Shown: positions 1 to 7,161, numbered from the stretch's first letter. The stretch: 33,302 bases of DNA from Deltaproteobacteria bacterium (GCA_026388665.1 JAPLJJ010000209.1:1-33302), one strand, 5' to 3'. Notes: generated by a model not told the origin, from the sequence alone. Program-made: numbers and translations.

Positions 1-3
1 GCA

Positions 4-40
4 CGTTTTTAATTAAACTCGTGTCACTATAATAAAAACG
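4..40. promoter_or_regulatory. Palindrome over a candidate promoter upstream of the TunR-like gene
   Basis: An 8-bp inverted repeat, CGTTTTTA at 4-11 and TAAAAACG at 33-40, brackets this stretch, and a perfect TATAAT (28-33) runs into the right arm. No good -35 hexamer is visible. The site lies about 120 nt upstream of the regulator start, so it could be a promoter with an operator, possibly for autoregulation. The arms are AT-rich and chance occurrence is possible. Seen: the repeat and the TATAAT. Inferred: any function. Confidence 0.3.
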
Positions 41-163
41 ACTAATGGTCATTGTCAAGCAGTTTTACTGATTGCTCTTGTTGGCTGAAAAACATTAGAT
101 CTGGTAGTATTCTCAACTTATGATATGGAATCATTTATGATCAGGATGCCGAGGGAAAAATCC

Positions 164-1276
164 ATGCCTGAAGACACGGGCAATAGCCACCAATCGTCAC
201 ATGAAACAGGCACGCGGGACACTTCTAATCTGTTAAACCCTGCCCGGTTATACGCAGTCCCGAAGGAAACCCGATATCTGGACCCAGCTCAGTTGGCTAA
301 ACTGGAACAGGATTTTCGCTTATGGTCGGCGGCTTCATCGCGCTCCGACGTACGCGCGTCCAGGAAGCGGATTTTGTTGGTCTTTCTTCTAATCCGTTAT
401 ACCGGGGCCAGACTTAATGAAGTCTTGGGCCTTGATCTCCGCAAACACTTTGACACATCCAGACGCGTTGTCCGTTATGGCAATGTCAAAGCGGATAATT
501 CGCCTGAGCGAGAAGTGCAGATCTCAGCGGAATTGATGTCTGAAATCCAAGCTACACTGGATGATTCTGCTTTTACCCGAGAAGTGGGTTCCCTGTTAAA
601 AATTGACGCTGGGCATGTGCGGCGCAAGTTTTATGAACGCTCTGTGGCCTGTGGTTTTGAACAGGAGCTTGGTTCTCCCAATGCCATTCGTCGGGCTCGA
701 GCAGTAGAGTTGATGCAAGACAACATGCCCTTACCAGTAGTACAAAGGGTTCTGGGGCATTCTACGCCTAACCTTACGGCATCTTTTGTCACGTTTTCGG
801 ACGAAGATATCTATCAGGTTGCGAGACATTTCGTTGAAAGGGAAAGTCGGCGAAAAACCAGTGCCCGTAACACATTTTTTGGAAAAATAGGCGTTGTACG
901 GAGAGGAGACATCCAATCGCAAGTCGAACTGGTTACTGTAGCTGGAGACATTGTGACCACTGTCATTACCAACAATAGTCTAAAAAGAATGGGACTCAAG
1001 TCCGGTTCGCTGATTACAGCCGAGGTCAAAGCGCCCTGGGTCATATTACAAAAGGCGCTCATCGCGCCATCTTGCTCTGCGGAGAACATATTTCGGGGCA
1101 CAGTGACACAAATAGTTCGCGGCAGACTAACCACTGAATTCATTGTTCGCCTCCAGGACGGAACAGAGGTGTGTTCCTTGGTGACTGAAAAGAGCCGGCG
1201 TAAACTTGACATCAATAAAGAAGATGATGTTTGGGTAATGTTCAACAGCTTTGCCGTAATCTTGCATGTGGACTAG
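164..1276 (+). CDS. TunR-like tungstate/molybdate-responsive regulator (inactive tyrosine recombinase + two Mop domains)
   Basis: 370 residues. Residues about 38-225 resemble the catalytic domain of XerC/XerD recombinases: TGARLNEVLGL carries the first Arg (R83), and the HxxRH box appears as NAIRR (173-177). LGHS follows (197-200), but the nucleophilic Tyr position is Phe (F208 in TASFVTF). Recombination is therefore very unlikely and the fold should act only in DNA binding. Residues about 236-301 and 309-370 are two Mop/TOBE domains, the oxyanion-binding module of ModE and ModG. This architecture is that of TunR, known in sulfate-reducing Deltaproteobacteria as regulators of molybdate and tungstate transport. 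It lies directly upstream of a tungstate importer. ATG 164 is preferred because GAGGGA (151-156) sits 7 nt upstream. An in-frame ATG at 125 has no ribosome binding site. The operator was not identified with certainty. Confidence 0.85.
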   Translation: MPEDTGNSHQSSHETGTRDTSNLLNPARLYAVPKETRYLDPAQLAKLEQDFRLWSAASSRSDVRASRKRILLVFLLIRYTGARLNEVLGLDLRKHFDTSRRVVRYGNVKADNSPEREVQISAELMSEIQATLDDSAFTREVGSLLKIDAGHVRRKFYERSVACGFEQELGSPNAIRRARAVELMQDNMPLPVVQRVLGHSTPNLTASFVTFSDEDIYQVARHFVERESRRKTSARNTFFGKIGVVRRGDIQSQVELVTVAGDIVTTVITNNSLKRMGLKSGSLITAEVKAPWVILQKALIAPSCSAENIFRGTVTQIVRGRLTTEFIVRLQDGTEVCSLVTEKSRRKLDINKEDDVWVMFNSFAVILHVD

Positions 1277-1374
1277 CTAAAAGGCCCTAGCGTAACTTTT
1301 CCAGCCAATATTCATTCCAAACACTTATTTTGAATTCTGCCTCAGATAAATTCAGTTAGCCAGGAAATGTGTAA

Positions 1375-1401
1375 TTGTGAGTTATTATTGGTTACTATAA
1401 T
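1375..1401 (+). promoter_or_regulatory. Candidate promoter of the HTH/binding-protein-like regulator
   Basis: A perfect -10 hexamer TATAAT (1396-1401) follows a weak -35, TTGTGA (1375-1380), with a 15-nt spacer. The predicted transcript would begin near 1408, leaving a leader of about 60 nt before ATG 1468 and making the GTG at 1411 an unlikely start. Two imperfect tandem 10-mers (GTTATTATTG at 1381-1390, GTTACTATAA at 1391-1400) and direct TAATTG repeats at 1372-1377 and 1398-1403 overlap the promoter and could be operator half-sites. Confidence 0.4.
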
Positions 1402-1467
1402 TGACATAAGGTGATTTATTGGGTTATTTTGTTTCTGAGAACAACGAAGGGAAACAATAACAGAGAC

Positions 1468-2406
1468 ATGGCCAGAACCTTATTGACGACAAAAGAGGTA
1501 GCTAAGCTCCTAGGAATTAATGATAAAATGGTTTACGGCCTAATTGCTGAAAAAGGTTTGCCTGCGACTAAAGTGACAGGGAAGTGGTTATTCCCTGTCC
1601 ATCTCGTTGAACAATGGATAGAAAGCCAAACCATAAATTACCCAAAATTACCAGATGTCGGCACATTCAGGGACAATTTGTTGATCCTGGCGGGTAGCAA
1701 CGACATTCTGCTCGATAAAACCTTATCCTTTTTTAACAAGCTATATCCTGATCATCTTGCTGTTTTTGCAAATGTTGGAAGCTTGGGGGGATTAAAAAGC
1801 TTGCGCGCGGGTTTGTGTCACATCGCTTCCAGTCACTTGATGCAGGAAAACGGGGAAGATTACAATTTTGGTTTTGCACAACGGGAATTTTCTGAACTTC
1901 CAGCGATAGTCAATTTTTGCCGTCGAGAGCAGGGTTTACTTGTGGCTAAACATAACCCGAAGGGTATGAACAATTTTTCCGATTTGGGCCAGCCTGGAAT
2001 AAAAATAGTCAATAGGCCCTTGGGAACAGGAACCAGACTGCTTTTTGACTCAGAGTTACGTAAAGTTGGCATTCAAGGGGACCAACTTGATGGTTATGAC
2101 CGCGAATTTGATAGACATCTTGATGTGGGGTTGGAAATTTTGTCGGGTCGAGCGGACGTAGGGTTAGGAATTGCAGCGGTGGCGGGTCTACTTGATTTGG
2201 ATTTCCTGCCGATTCGTTGGGAGCGTTTTGACTTGTTAATTTCTAAAGATGTCTTTTTTAGCCGAGTGGTCCAGCTTTTCCTAAATCTTGTTCATGATAA
2301 ACAGCTTTTCGATGTTGCGGCAAATCTTCAGGGGTATGACCTGTGTGAATGCGGCAGAATAGTTTTTCCAAAGGAATCGTCGGATCGGTCTTCCTTAGGA
2401 AAGTAG
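1468..2406 (+). CDS. One-component regulator: excisionase-type HTH plus cytosolic binding-protein-like domain
   Basis: 312 residues with no signal peptide. Residues 5-50 form an excisionase/MerR-like helix-turn-helix: TTKEVAKLLGIN, a recognition helix, then a KVTGKWLFP wing and an EQWIES helix. Residues about 68-295 look like a periplasmic-binding-protein fold kept in the cytoplasm (the PBP_like/COG1910 type that accompanies such HTH domains), with GSNDILLDKTLSFF at its first ligand loop and RPLGTGTRLLFD in the middle. Related proteins sit beside molybdate and tungstate transporters and are thought to sense the imported ligand. Position between the TunR-like gene and two tupA-type genes fits this. 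ATG 1468 is chosen over an upstream in-frame GTG (1411) because the HTH begins right after it and a TATAAT lies at 1396. The ligand is inferred, and the ribosome binding site is weak. Confidence 0.75.
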   Translation: MARTLLTTKEVAKLLGINDKMVYGLIAEKGLPATKVTGKWLFPVHLVEQWIESQTINYPKLPDVGTFRDNLLILAGSNDILLDKTLSFFNKLYPDHLAVFANVGSLGGLKSLRAGLCHIASSHLMQENGEDYNFGFAQREFSELPAIVNFCRREQGLLVAKHNPKGMNNFSDLGQPGIKIVNRPLGTGTRLLFDSELRKVGIQGDQLDGYDREFDRHLDVGLEILSGRADVGLGIAAVAGLLDLDFLPIRWERFDLLISKDVFFSRVVQLFLNLVHDKQLFDVAANLQGYDLCECGRIVFPKESSDRSSLGK

Positions 2407-2469
2407 TCTCGAGGTCTTCCTGAACAGCGCATATCATTCAAGGTCTTTTTGTTTAAAGGGGTTTAGATC

Positions 2470-3321
2470 ATGAAACGTGTTCTTTTGATCACATTTTTTC
2501 TGTTTGCTTTGCCGGTCACTAATTTATTGGCCGACACTCAATGCAACGGAGAATATGGAGAGGGGCCCAATAAATTTTCTCTAGCCACTGGGAGTCCGGG
2601 GGAACTCAATTTACTCAAAGCTCTAGCAGAGGCGTTCAGCGCAAAAAACAAAGCAGTTCTCTGTTGGGTAAAGGCAGGTTCAGGGGAATCCTTAAAGCTT
2701 CTTAAAGACAAGCGGGTTGACATGATTATGGTTCATGCCCCGGACGCTGAAAAAAAAGCGGTCCAGGAGGGTTGGGCGGTAAACCGGATTCTTATTGGAT
2801 CTAATGAATTTTATATTGTAGGGCCTCCAGAGGATCCTGCGAAAATAGCTGAAGCCACAAGCGCTAATGACGTTTTCAGTCGAATTGAAAAAGGTGGCTC
2901 CACTTTTTTTTCCAGAGGCGACAACTCAGGTACGCATCAAAAAGAAATGTCTGTATGGGCTAATGTTCAGATAAAGCCCGAGGGAAACTGGTACGTAGTT
3001 ACCAAAGATTTCATGAAAGCAACCTTAAAAAAAGCCAACGACGCAAAAGGCTACTTCATGGTAGACAGCAGCACCTGGGTTGCTGAAAACAAAAATCTGC
3101 CAAATCTCAAAATACTGTTTAGGGGAGACAAGTATCTTGTCAACACGTATCACACTTTATCACAACCGGTTTCCGCAACACCTGGCGCAAGAATCGCTTC
3201 AGAATTCATTGAATTCGTAGCGTCGAAACAAGGGCAAGATATCATTAGGAATTACGGAAAAGACAAGTTCGGGGAAGCATTGTACAGCGATGCTGATTAC
3301 GCCAAAAAATATGATGACTAA
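2470..3321 (+). CDS. Divergent TupA-type periplasmic substrate-binding protein
   Basis: 283 residues, with a signal peptide (about 1-21, cleaving after LLA) and a ribosome binding site AAAGGGG. It aligns along its length with the tungstate-binding protein encoded next door. Shared points are VHAPDAEKK for VHSRPAEDK, SRGDNSGTHQKE for SRGDDSGTDKKE, the VGPPEDPAKI segment and an SKQGQDIIRNY C-terminal helix. The family's first ligand loop, TTTSTEDSGLL in the neighbour, is replaced by ATGSPGELNLL. The NPYGVIAVNP strand is replaced by NTYHTLSQPV. Two cysteines (in TQCNGEY and VLCWVKAG) might form a disulfide. It is probably exported and may feed the TupBC permease, but with altered ligand preference or as a sensor or scavenger. 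Oxyanion binding itself is inferred. Confidence 0.75.
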   Translation: MKRVLLITFFLFALPVTNLLADTQCNGEYGEGPNKFSLATGSPGELNLLKALAEAFSAKNKAVLCWVKAGSGESLKLLKDKRVDMIMVHAPDAEKKAVQEGWAVNRILIGSNEFYIVGPPEDPAKIAEATSANDVFSRIEKGGSTFFSRGDNSGTHQKEMSVWANVQIKPEGNWYVVTKDFMKATLKKANDAKGYFMVDSSTWVAENKNLPNLKILFRGDKYLVNTYHTLSQPVSATPGARIASEFIEFVASKQGQDIIRNYGKDKFGEALYSDADYAKKYDD

Positions 3322-3354
3322 AAGTTTCTCAACATAAATTGAAGGGAGTTCGAT

Positions 3355-4164
3355 ATGAAGAATTTTTTCAGGCTGATTTGTATTTTTCTGCTCCTCTTGT
3401 CCTTTACGTCAATAGGCTTTTCAGAAACACGTCTCAAAATGAGCACGACGACCAGCACCGAAGATTCGGGGTTGTTGAAGGTTCTGCTGCCACCATTCGA
3501 AAAAGCGAACAATGTTAGAGTTGATGTGATTTCGGTCGGAACCGGAAAAGCGCTCAAGCTAGGTGAGAACGGAGATGTGGACGTTGTGTTGGTCCATTCC
3601 AGACCTGCGGAAGACAAATTTATAGCGGATGGTTATGGAGTGGATCGATGTGATGTGATGTACAATGATTACATTATCCTGGGCCCAAAAAACGATCCGG
3701 CGAAAATTAAAGAGACCAAGTCTGCGGTAGATGCCCTAAAAAAAATCGCTGAAACCAAGTCCCTTTTTGTATCCAGGGGAGATGACTCTGGAACTGACAA
3801 GAAGGAAAAGGCCATCTGGAAAGCCACTGGTATAGTTCCTCAAATCCCGTGGTACATTGAAGCAGGACAAGGCATGGGCACTGTGTTGCAAATGGCCAAC
3901 GAGAAAAACGCCTACACCATTGCGGATAGAGGCACGTTTATCCCGTTCGAGAACAAAATTGGTCTGATAATATTGGTAGAAGGTGACAAGACTTTGTTCA
4001 ATCCGTATGGAGTCATAGCAGTGAATCCAAAGAAACACCCCGGTGTCCAGTACGAGTTGGCCAAAAAATTCGTAGAGTTTGTTACAGGACCGGAAGGTCA
4101 GAAGATAATCGCAGACTACAAACTCGATGGAAAACAGCTCTTTTTCCCGGATGCAAAGAAATAA
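3355..4164 (+). CDS. tupA: Tungstate ABC transporter, periplasmic binding protein TupA
   Basis: 269 residues, with an N-terminal signal peptide (cleavage near GFSET, about residue 23) and a strong ribosome binding site GAAGGGAG. It has the hallmarks of TupA: the TTTSTEDSGLL ligand loop near the mature N-terminus, VGTGKALKLGENGDVD, VLVHSRPAED, VSRGDDSGT, GQGMGTVLQMANEK and the C-terminal FNPYGVIAVNP and GPEGQKII segments. TupA proteins bind tungstate with very high affinity in the periplasm and deliver it to TupB/TupC for synthesis of tungsten cofactors. It lies 33 nt after the divergent paralogue, most likely on the same transcript. The permease gene follows after an unusually long gap of 136 nt that contains two hairpins. 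Confidence 0.93.
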   Translation: MKNFFRLICIFLLLLSFTSIGFSETRLKMSTTTSTEDSGLLKVLLPPFEKANNVRVDVISVGTGKALKLGENGDVDVVLVHSRPAEDKFIADGYGVDRCDVMYNDYIILGPKNDPAKIKETKSAVDALKKIAETKSLFVSRGDDSGTDKKEKAIWKATGIVPQIPWYIEAGQGMGTVLQMANEKNAYTIADRGTFIPFENKIGLIILVEGDKTLFNPYGVIAVNPKKHPGVQYELAKKFVEFVTGPEGQKIIADYKLDGKQLFFPDAKK

Positions 4165-4172
4165 TCGATTTC

Positions 4173-4192
4173 GAGAACAATTGAGAGTTCTC
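4173..4192 (+). other. Small hairpin just after tupA
   Basis: GAGAAC (4173-4178) and GTTCTC (4187-4192) form a 6-bp stem with an 8-nt loop, followed by AATATTTAAC. It lies 8 nt past the tupA stop. It may act as a processing or RNA-stabilising element that keeps binding-protein mRNA in excess over permease mRNA, or as a weak terminator. The T-tract is poor. The role is inferred. Confidence 0.35.
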
Positions 4193-4237
4193 AATATTTA
4201 ACAATACGATACATTATAAATATTCCGATTCTTATTT

Positions 4238-4269
4238 AAATAACTAGAGAAATCTTCCTCTAGTTGTTT
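4238..4269 (+). promoter_or_regulatory. 12-bp hairpin in the tupB leader (attenuator or terminator candidate)
   Basis: AAATAACTAGAG (4238-4249) pairs with CTCTAGTTGTTT (4258-4269), giving a 12-bp stem with one G-U pair and an 8-nt loop. It lies between tupA and tupB, about 30 nt before the tupB start. The stem is mostly A-U outside a GC-poor core, so it is a weak terminator at best. It could instead set the ratio of binding protein to permease or act in a regulated leader. The stretch 4193-4237 is AT-rich and holds nothing else recognisable. Confidence 0.4.
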
Positions 4270-4300
4270 TGTTCTCAGATCATGGCCAAGGAAGAAGAAA

Positions 4301-4993
4301 TTGCAGTTTCTCATTGAGTCTTTTTACAAGGCGATTCTTCTCGTGTTTCACCTGGACCCTGAAGTTTATCAGATTGTATGGACCTCTATTTATATTTCAT
4401 TCTGGTCCACAATTCTTTCCGCCTCAATTGGAATCCCTCTTGGGGCGTTATTAGCTCTTAAAACCTTCAGGGGTAAATCCGCTGTAGTGTTATTGCTGAA
4501 CACGTCAATGGCCTTACCTACAGTTGTTATAGGTCTTTTTTGTTATGCCCTACTAAGCAGAATGGGGCCTTTAGGTGACTTTGGTTTCTTGTTTACCCCA
4601 ACCGGCATGATTTTTGGACTATTTATACTAGCCGCTCCAATAGCGACTAATTTAACGGTCGCGGCCATTCAAAGTTTAGACAAACGGCTTATGCTTACGT
4701 GCAAACTTCTGGGAGCGACCCCTGTTCAGGAGTTTTTTCTAATAGTGAAGGAAGCCCGTTTTGCGGTCATGGCTGCCGTGGTTATCGCGTTTGGTCGCGT
4801 AATATCTGAGGTCGGAATTGCAATGATGTTAGGAGGAAACATTCGAGGACTGACTCGTACCATGACAACCGCTATAGCCTTAGAAACATCGAAAGGCGAA
4901 TTTGAGTTGGGATTGGCCCTGGGATTTATTCTAATGTCCGTAGCGTTTGCGATCAACGGGGTCATTTTTGCTATCCAGCGAGGTCGCGGTTAA
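4301..4993 (+). CDS. tupB: Tungstate ABC transporter permease TupB
   Basis: 230 residues, an integral inner-membrane protein with about five hydrophobic segments, of the binding-protein-dependent permease family. The cytoplasmic EAA loop that contacts the ATPase is visible as KLLGATPVQEFFLIVKEAR at about residues 133-151. Translation starts at TTG 4301, after AAGGAAG (4288-4294) at a spacing of 6 nt. The nearby ATG 4282 is in another frame. The stop TAA overlaps the tupC start as TAATG, so the two are translationally coupled. Known of the family: TupB dimers form the tungstate channel with TupC, loaded by TupA. The length is normal. Confidence 0.92.
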   Translation: MQFLIESFYKAILLVFHLDPEVYQIVWTSIYISFWSTILSASIGIPLGALLALKTFRGKSAVVLLLNTSMALPTVVIGLFCYALLSRMGPLGDFGFLFTPTGMIFGLFILAAPIATNLTVAAIQSLDKRLMLTCKLLGATPVQEFFLIVKEARFAVMAAVVIAFGRVISEVGIAMMLGGNIRGLTRTMTTAIALETSKGEFELGLALGFILMSVAFAINGVIFAIQRGRG

Positions 4994-5652
4994 TGGCTTT
5001 AAGTTATTCCATAAGAGACCTCGTCTTCTCTTATTCCGACAAACCGGCTTTAACGATTAATAGCCTGGACATACCGGTCTCTGAAATCGTAGCTCTTGTC
5101 GGTCCGAATGGCGCAGGCAAAACCACTTTATTACATCTCCTAGCTTTTCTCTTAACGCCTCAACAGGGCACAATTTCTTTTTTGGGGGAGCCCGTAAGAA
5201 ATGAGTATGTAATAGATTATAGACGCAAGGTTGGCCTCCTTCCCCAGAATCCATATCTTTTCAGGTCTTCCGTTTTAGATAATGTCACCGTAGGACTAAA
5301 ATTACGGGGAATCAGTCGTCAGGTAGCAAGGGAAATAGCTCGAGAAGCTCTAGTCAAGGTTGGAATGGAAGGATTTGAGTCCCGGCGGGCAGATTCTCTA
5401 TCTGGTGGAGAGGCGCAGAGAGTGGCGCTTGCAAGAACCCTTGCATTGAATCCGGATGTTCTACTCTTTGACGAGCCTGGCAATCATTTGGATTTGGAGA
5501 ATGTCAAACGAACTGAGCAAGCAATTCTCGACTTGAACCGCACGGAAAAGAAGACCGTGATTTTTACGACTCACAACTTGGCATTTGCTCACAACTTGAC
5601 GGATTCTGTAATTCATTTATCCCAAGGACATGTTGTCCCGAGCGCTTCTTAG
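4993..5652 (+). CDS. tupC: Tungstate ABC transporter ATP-binding protein TupC
   Basis: 219 residues. All ABC ATPase motifs are intact: Walker A GPNGAGKTT (37-45), Q-loop Gln85 in LLPQNP, signature LSGGEAQRVALAR (136-148), Walker B VLLFDEP (156-162), D-loop NHLD and switch His194 in TTHN. It starts on the ATG overlapping the tupB stop by one base. It powers tungstate import with TupAB. Its final four bases overlap the end of the convergent fumarase beta gene, so no terminator fits between the two transcription units. Confidence 0.93.
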   Translation: MALSYSIRDLVFSYSDKPALTINSLDIPVSEIVALVGPNGAGKTTLLHLLAFLLTPQQGTISFLGEPVRNEYVIDYRRKVGLLPQNPYLFRSSVLDNVTVGLKLRGISRQVAREIAREALVKVGMEGFESRRADSLSGGEAQRVALARTLALNPDVLLFDEPGNHLDLENVKRTEQAILDLNRTEKKTVIFTTHNLAFAHNLTDSVIHLSQGHVVPSAS

Positions 5653-6224
5653 ATTTGGCCCTGACTCGTGGTCTTGAACTGTTCCGGTCCGGTTACATAC
5701 AGGTCGTTCCCGTAAATATCGGTAGCCACTATCAGAGGCATGTCTTCAACGACAAGCCTTCTGACAGCTTCCGGTCCTAATTCCTCCCAAGCGATTACTT
5801 TCGCTTCCTTTATACAAAGTGACATAAGGGCCCCTGTTCCACCGATAGCCGCAAAATAGACAGCCCCCCATTTTTTCATAGCATCCTTAACTTCTCCTGA
5901 ACGCCGGCCCTTTCCTATCATTCCCTTGAGTCCACGTTCGATTAGTAAAGGAGCGTATTGATCCATCCGGTAACTGGTTGTGGGGCCTGCCGCGCCTATT
6001 GGTCTACCTGAAGGGGCTGGCGTTGGCCCCACATAGTAGATAACCTCGCCTTCTATCGAAAACGGCAAAGGCTCTCCAGCTTTTATGAGATCAACCATCC
6101 TTTTATGCGCCGCGTCTCTTCCTGTGATTATTACTCCCGATAGAAACACCGTGTCTCCGGCCCGGAGGCTCCTAATGAGTTTATCTTCGAGTGGCGCATA
6201 GATTTTTTTTGGTTTGGCGTTCAT
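5649..6224 (-). CDS. Fumarate hydratase class I, beta (C-terminal) subunit
   Basis: 191 residues, matching the C-terminal half of single-chain class I fumarases and the beta subunit of two-chain tartrate/fumarate hydratases. Conserved features are SGVIITGRDAAHKR near residue 30, PSGRPIGAAGPTTSYRMD (substrate-binding segment, about 92-109) and MIGKGRRS. With the alpha subunit it interconverts fumarate and malate in the cytoplasm using an oxygen-labile 4Fe-4S cluster held by the other chain. Start and upstream stop overlap as ATGA, typical of fixed stoichiometry. Tartrate dehydratase is a possible alternative that sequence motifs alone cannot exclude, but fumarase is usual in anaerobic Desulfobacterota. 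Confidence 0.88.
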   Translation of the reverse strand: MNAKPKKIYAPLEDKLIRSLRAGDTVFLSGVIITGRDAAHKRMVDLIKAGEPLPFSIEGEVIYYVGPTPAPSGRPIGAAGPTTSYRMDQYAPLLIERGLKGMIGKGRRSGEVKDAMKKWGAVYFAAIGGTGALMSLCIKEAKVIAWEELGPEAVRRLVVEDMPLIVATDIYGNDLYVTGPEQFKTTSQGQI

Positions 6225-7060
6225 AGTTCAGCCTCCGCATGTCGGCAGGAATGACATTGGATATTTACAGCTACCGGCAAGCTCGCTATGTGGGTCGGAT
6301 AAGAATTTATGTGAACAGCGAGAGCTGTAGTCTTTCCACCAAGCCCCATCGGACCGATTCCCGTCGCATTAATTTTTTTAAGAAGCTCTTTTTCCAACGC
6401 GTCCAGAGTTGGATCAGGGTTTTGCGATCCTAATGGTCTCAGTAGGGCCTTCTTAGCCATGAATGCTGATTTCTCGAATGTACCCCCTAAACCTACCCCT
6501 ACAACTATTGGGGGGCATGGATTGCCACCGGATTCTATGACTCGTTGAACGATAAAGTCTTTTGCGCCCTCGATCCCGGCTGATGGTGGGAACATCATGA
6601 CTCTTGACATATTCTCCGATCCAAAACCCTTGGGAGCAAGAGTGATCTTGAATTTGTCACCGGCCACGATTTCAACGTGAATGACTGCCGGGGTATTGTC
6701 ACCTAGATTAACTCGAGTTATCGGATCCAGAGTCGATTTACGTAGGAAACCGTCCCTATATCCCTGTCGCACCCCTTCGTTTATTGCATCCTGCAACGAG
6801 TCTCCGGCTATGTGGACATCCTGGCCTATTTCAAGAAAGACCACGGCCATTCCTGTGTCCTGACATAGGGGAATCCCTTCCTTAGCTGCTATCTCGGCGT
6901 TCTGAATCATTTTTTCCAAAGCCATTCGGCCTGTAAGGGATTCTTCCGCCTCGAGCGTTTTCTTAAGTTGCCTGACAACGTCTTCCCCTAAGATAGTGCA
7001 TGCTTGGATACATAGATTTCGAACGACTTTCGTAATATCGTCCGTCAAAATTGTTTTCAT
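6221..7060 (-). CDS. Fumarate hydratase class I, alpha (N-terminal) subunit
   Basis: 279 residues, the iron-sulfur subunit. Candidate cluster ligands are Cys66 in PLCQDTG, Cys182 in GNPCPP and Cys269 or Cys272 in QCHSCRH. GLGGTFEKSA and GLGGKTTAL loops are also typical. It works with the beta subunit encoded immediately downstream (4-nt ATGA overlap). Split subunits, rather than one fused chain, are common in anaerobes. The ATG at 7060 is preceded by a weak GGGA at an 8-nt spacing. The divergent small gene starts about 100 nt away, and a plausible promoter lies in the gap. The cycle enzyme could run in either direction, which the sequence does not decide. Confidence 0.9.
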   Translation of the reverse strand: MKTILTDDITKVVRNLCIQACTILGEDVVRQLKKTLEAEESLTGRMALEKMIQNAEIAAKEGIPLCQDTGMAVVFLEIGQDVHIAGDSLQDAINEGVRQGYRDGFLRKSTLDPITRVNLGDNTPAVIHVEIVAGDKFKITLAPKGFGSENMSRVMMFPPSAGIEGAKDFIVQRVIESGGNPCPPIVVGVGLGGTFEKSAFMAKKALLRPLGSQNPDPTLDALEKELLKKINATGIGPMGLGGKTTALAVHINSYPTHIASLPVAVNIQCHSCRHAEAEL

Positions 7061-7099
7061 GTTGTCATTCCCGGACTTGCAATCTTAAACGATTTTTAC

Positions 7100-7129
7100 A
7101 AAATAGATCCTGTTGGGGTCGGTTTGCAA
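7100..7129 (-). promoter_or_regulatory. Candidate promoter of the fumarase operon
   Basis: On the minus strand, TTGCAA (7124-7129) and TATTTT (7100-7105) are spaced by 18 nt and would start a transcript roughly 35 nt before the alpha-subunit ATG. Both hexamers match consensus at only four of six bases, so this is tentative. Confidence 0.3.
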
Positions 7130-7161
7130 CCACTAGAATAAACTTTTTCGGTTTTAACAAA

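Noticed and set aside
814-1245. 143-codon open frame on the minus strand
   Set aside because: It lies fully antisense to the Mop-domain part of the TunR-like gene and its translation has no recognisable or balanced protein features.
164-1276. Tyrosine recombinase similarity as a sign of an integrated mobile element
   Set aside because: The nucleophilic Tyr is Phe, the HxxRH box is degraded, two Mop domains follow, and no attachment-site repeats, tRNA or phage genes are nearby.
3736-4194. 152-codon open frame on the minus strand
   Set aside because: It is antisense to the clearly conserved tupA gene; no ribosome binding site or family resemblance.
4165-4300. Known molybdenum/tungsten cofactor riboswitch in the tupB leader
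   Set aside because: Only two simple hairpins are visible; the multi-stem structure expected of that riboswitch class could not be recognised by eye.
4269-4454. 61-codon frame overlapping the start of tupB
   Set aside because: It runs in a different frame over tupB codons; the TTG-started tupB frame has the correct ribosome binding site and family sequence.
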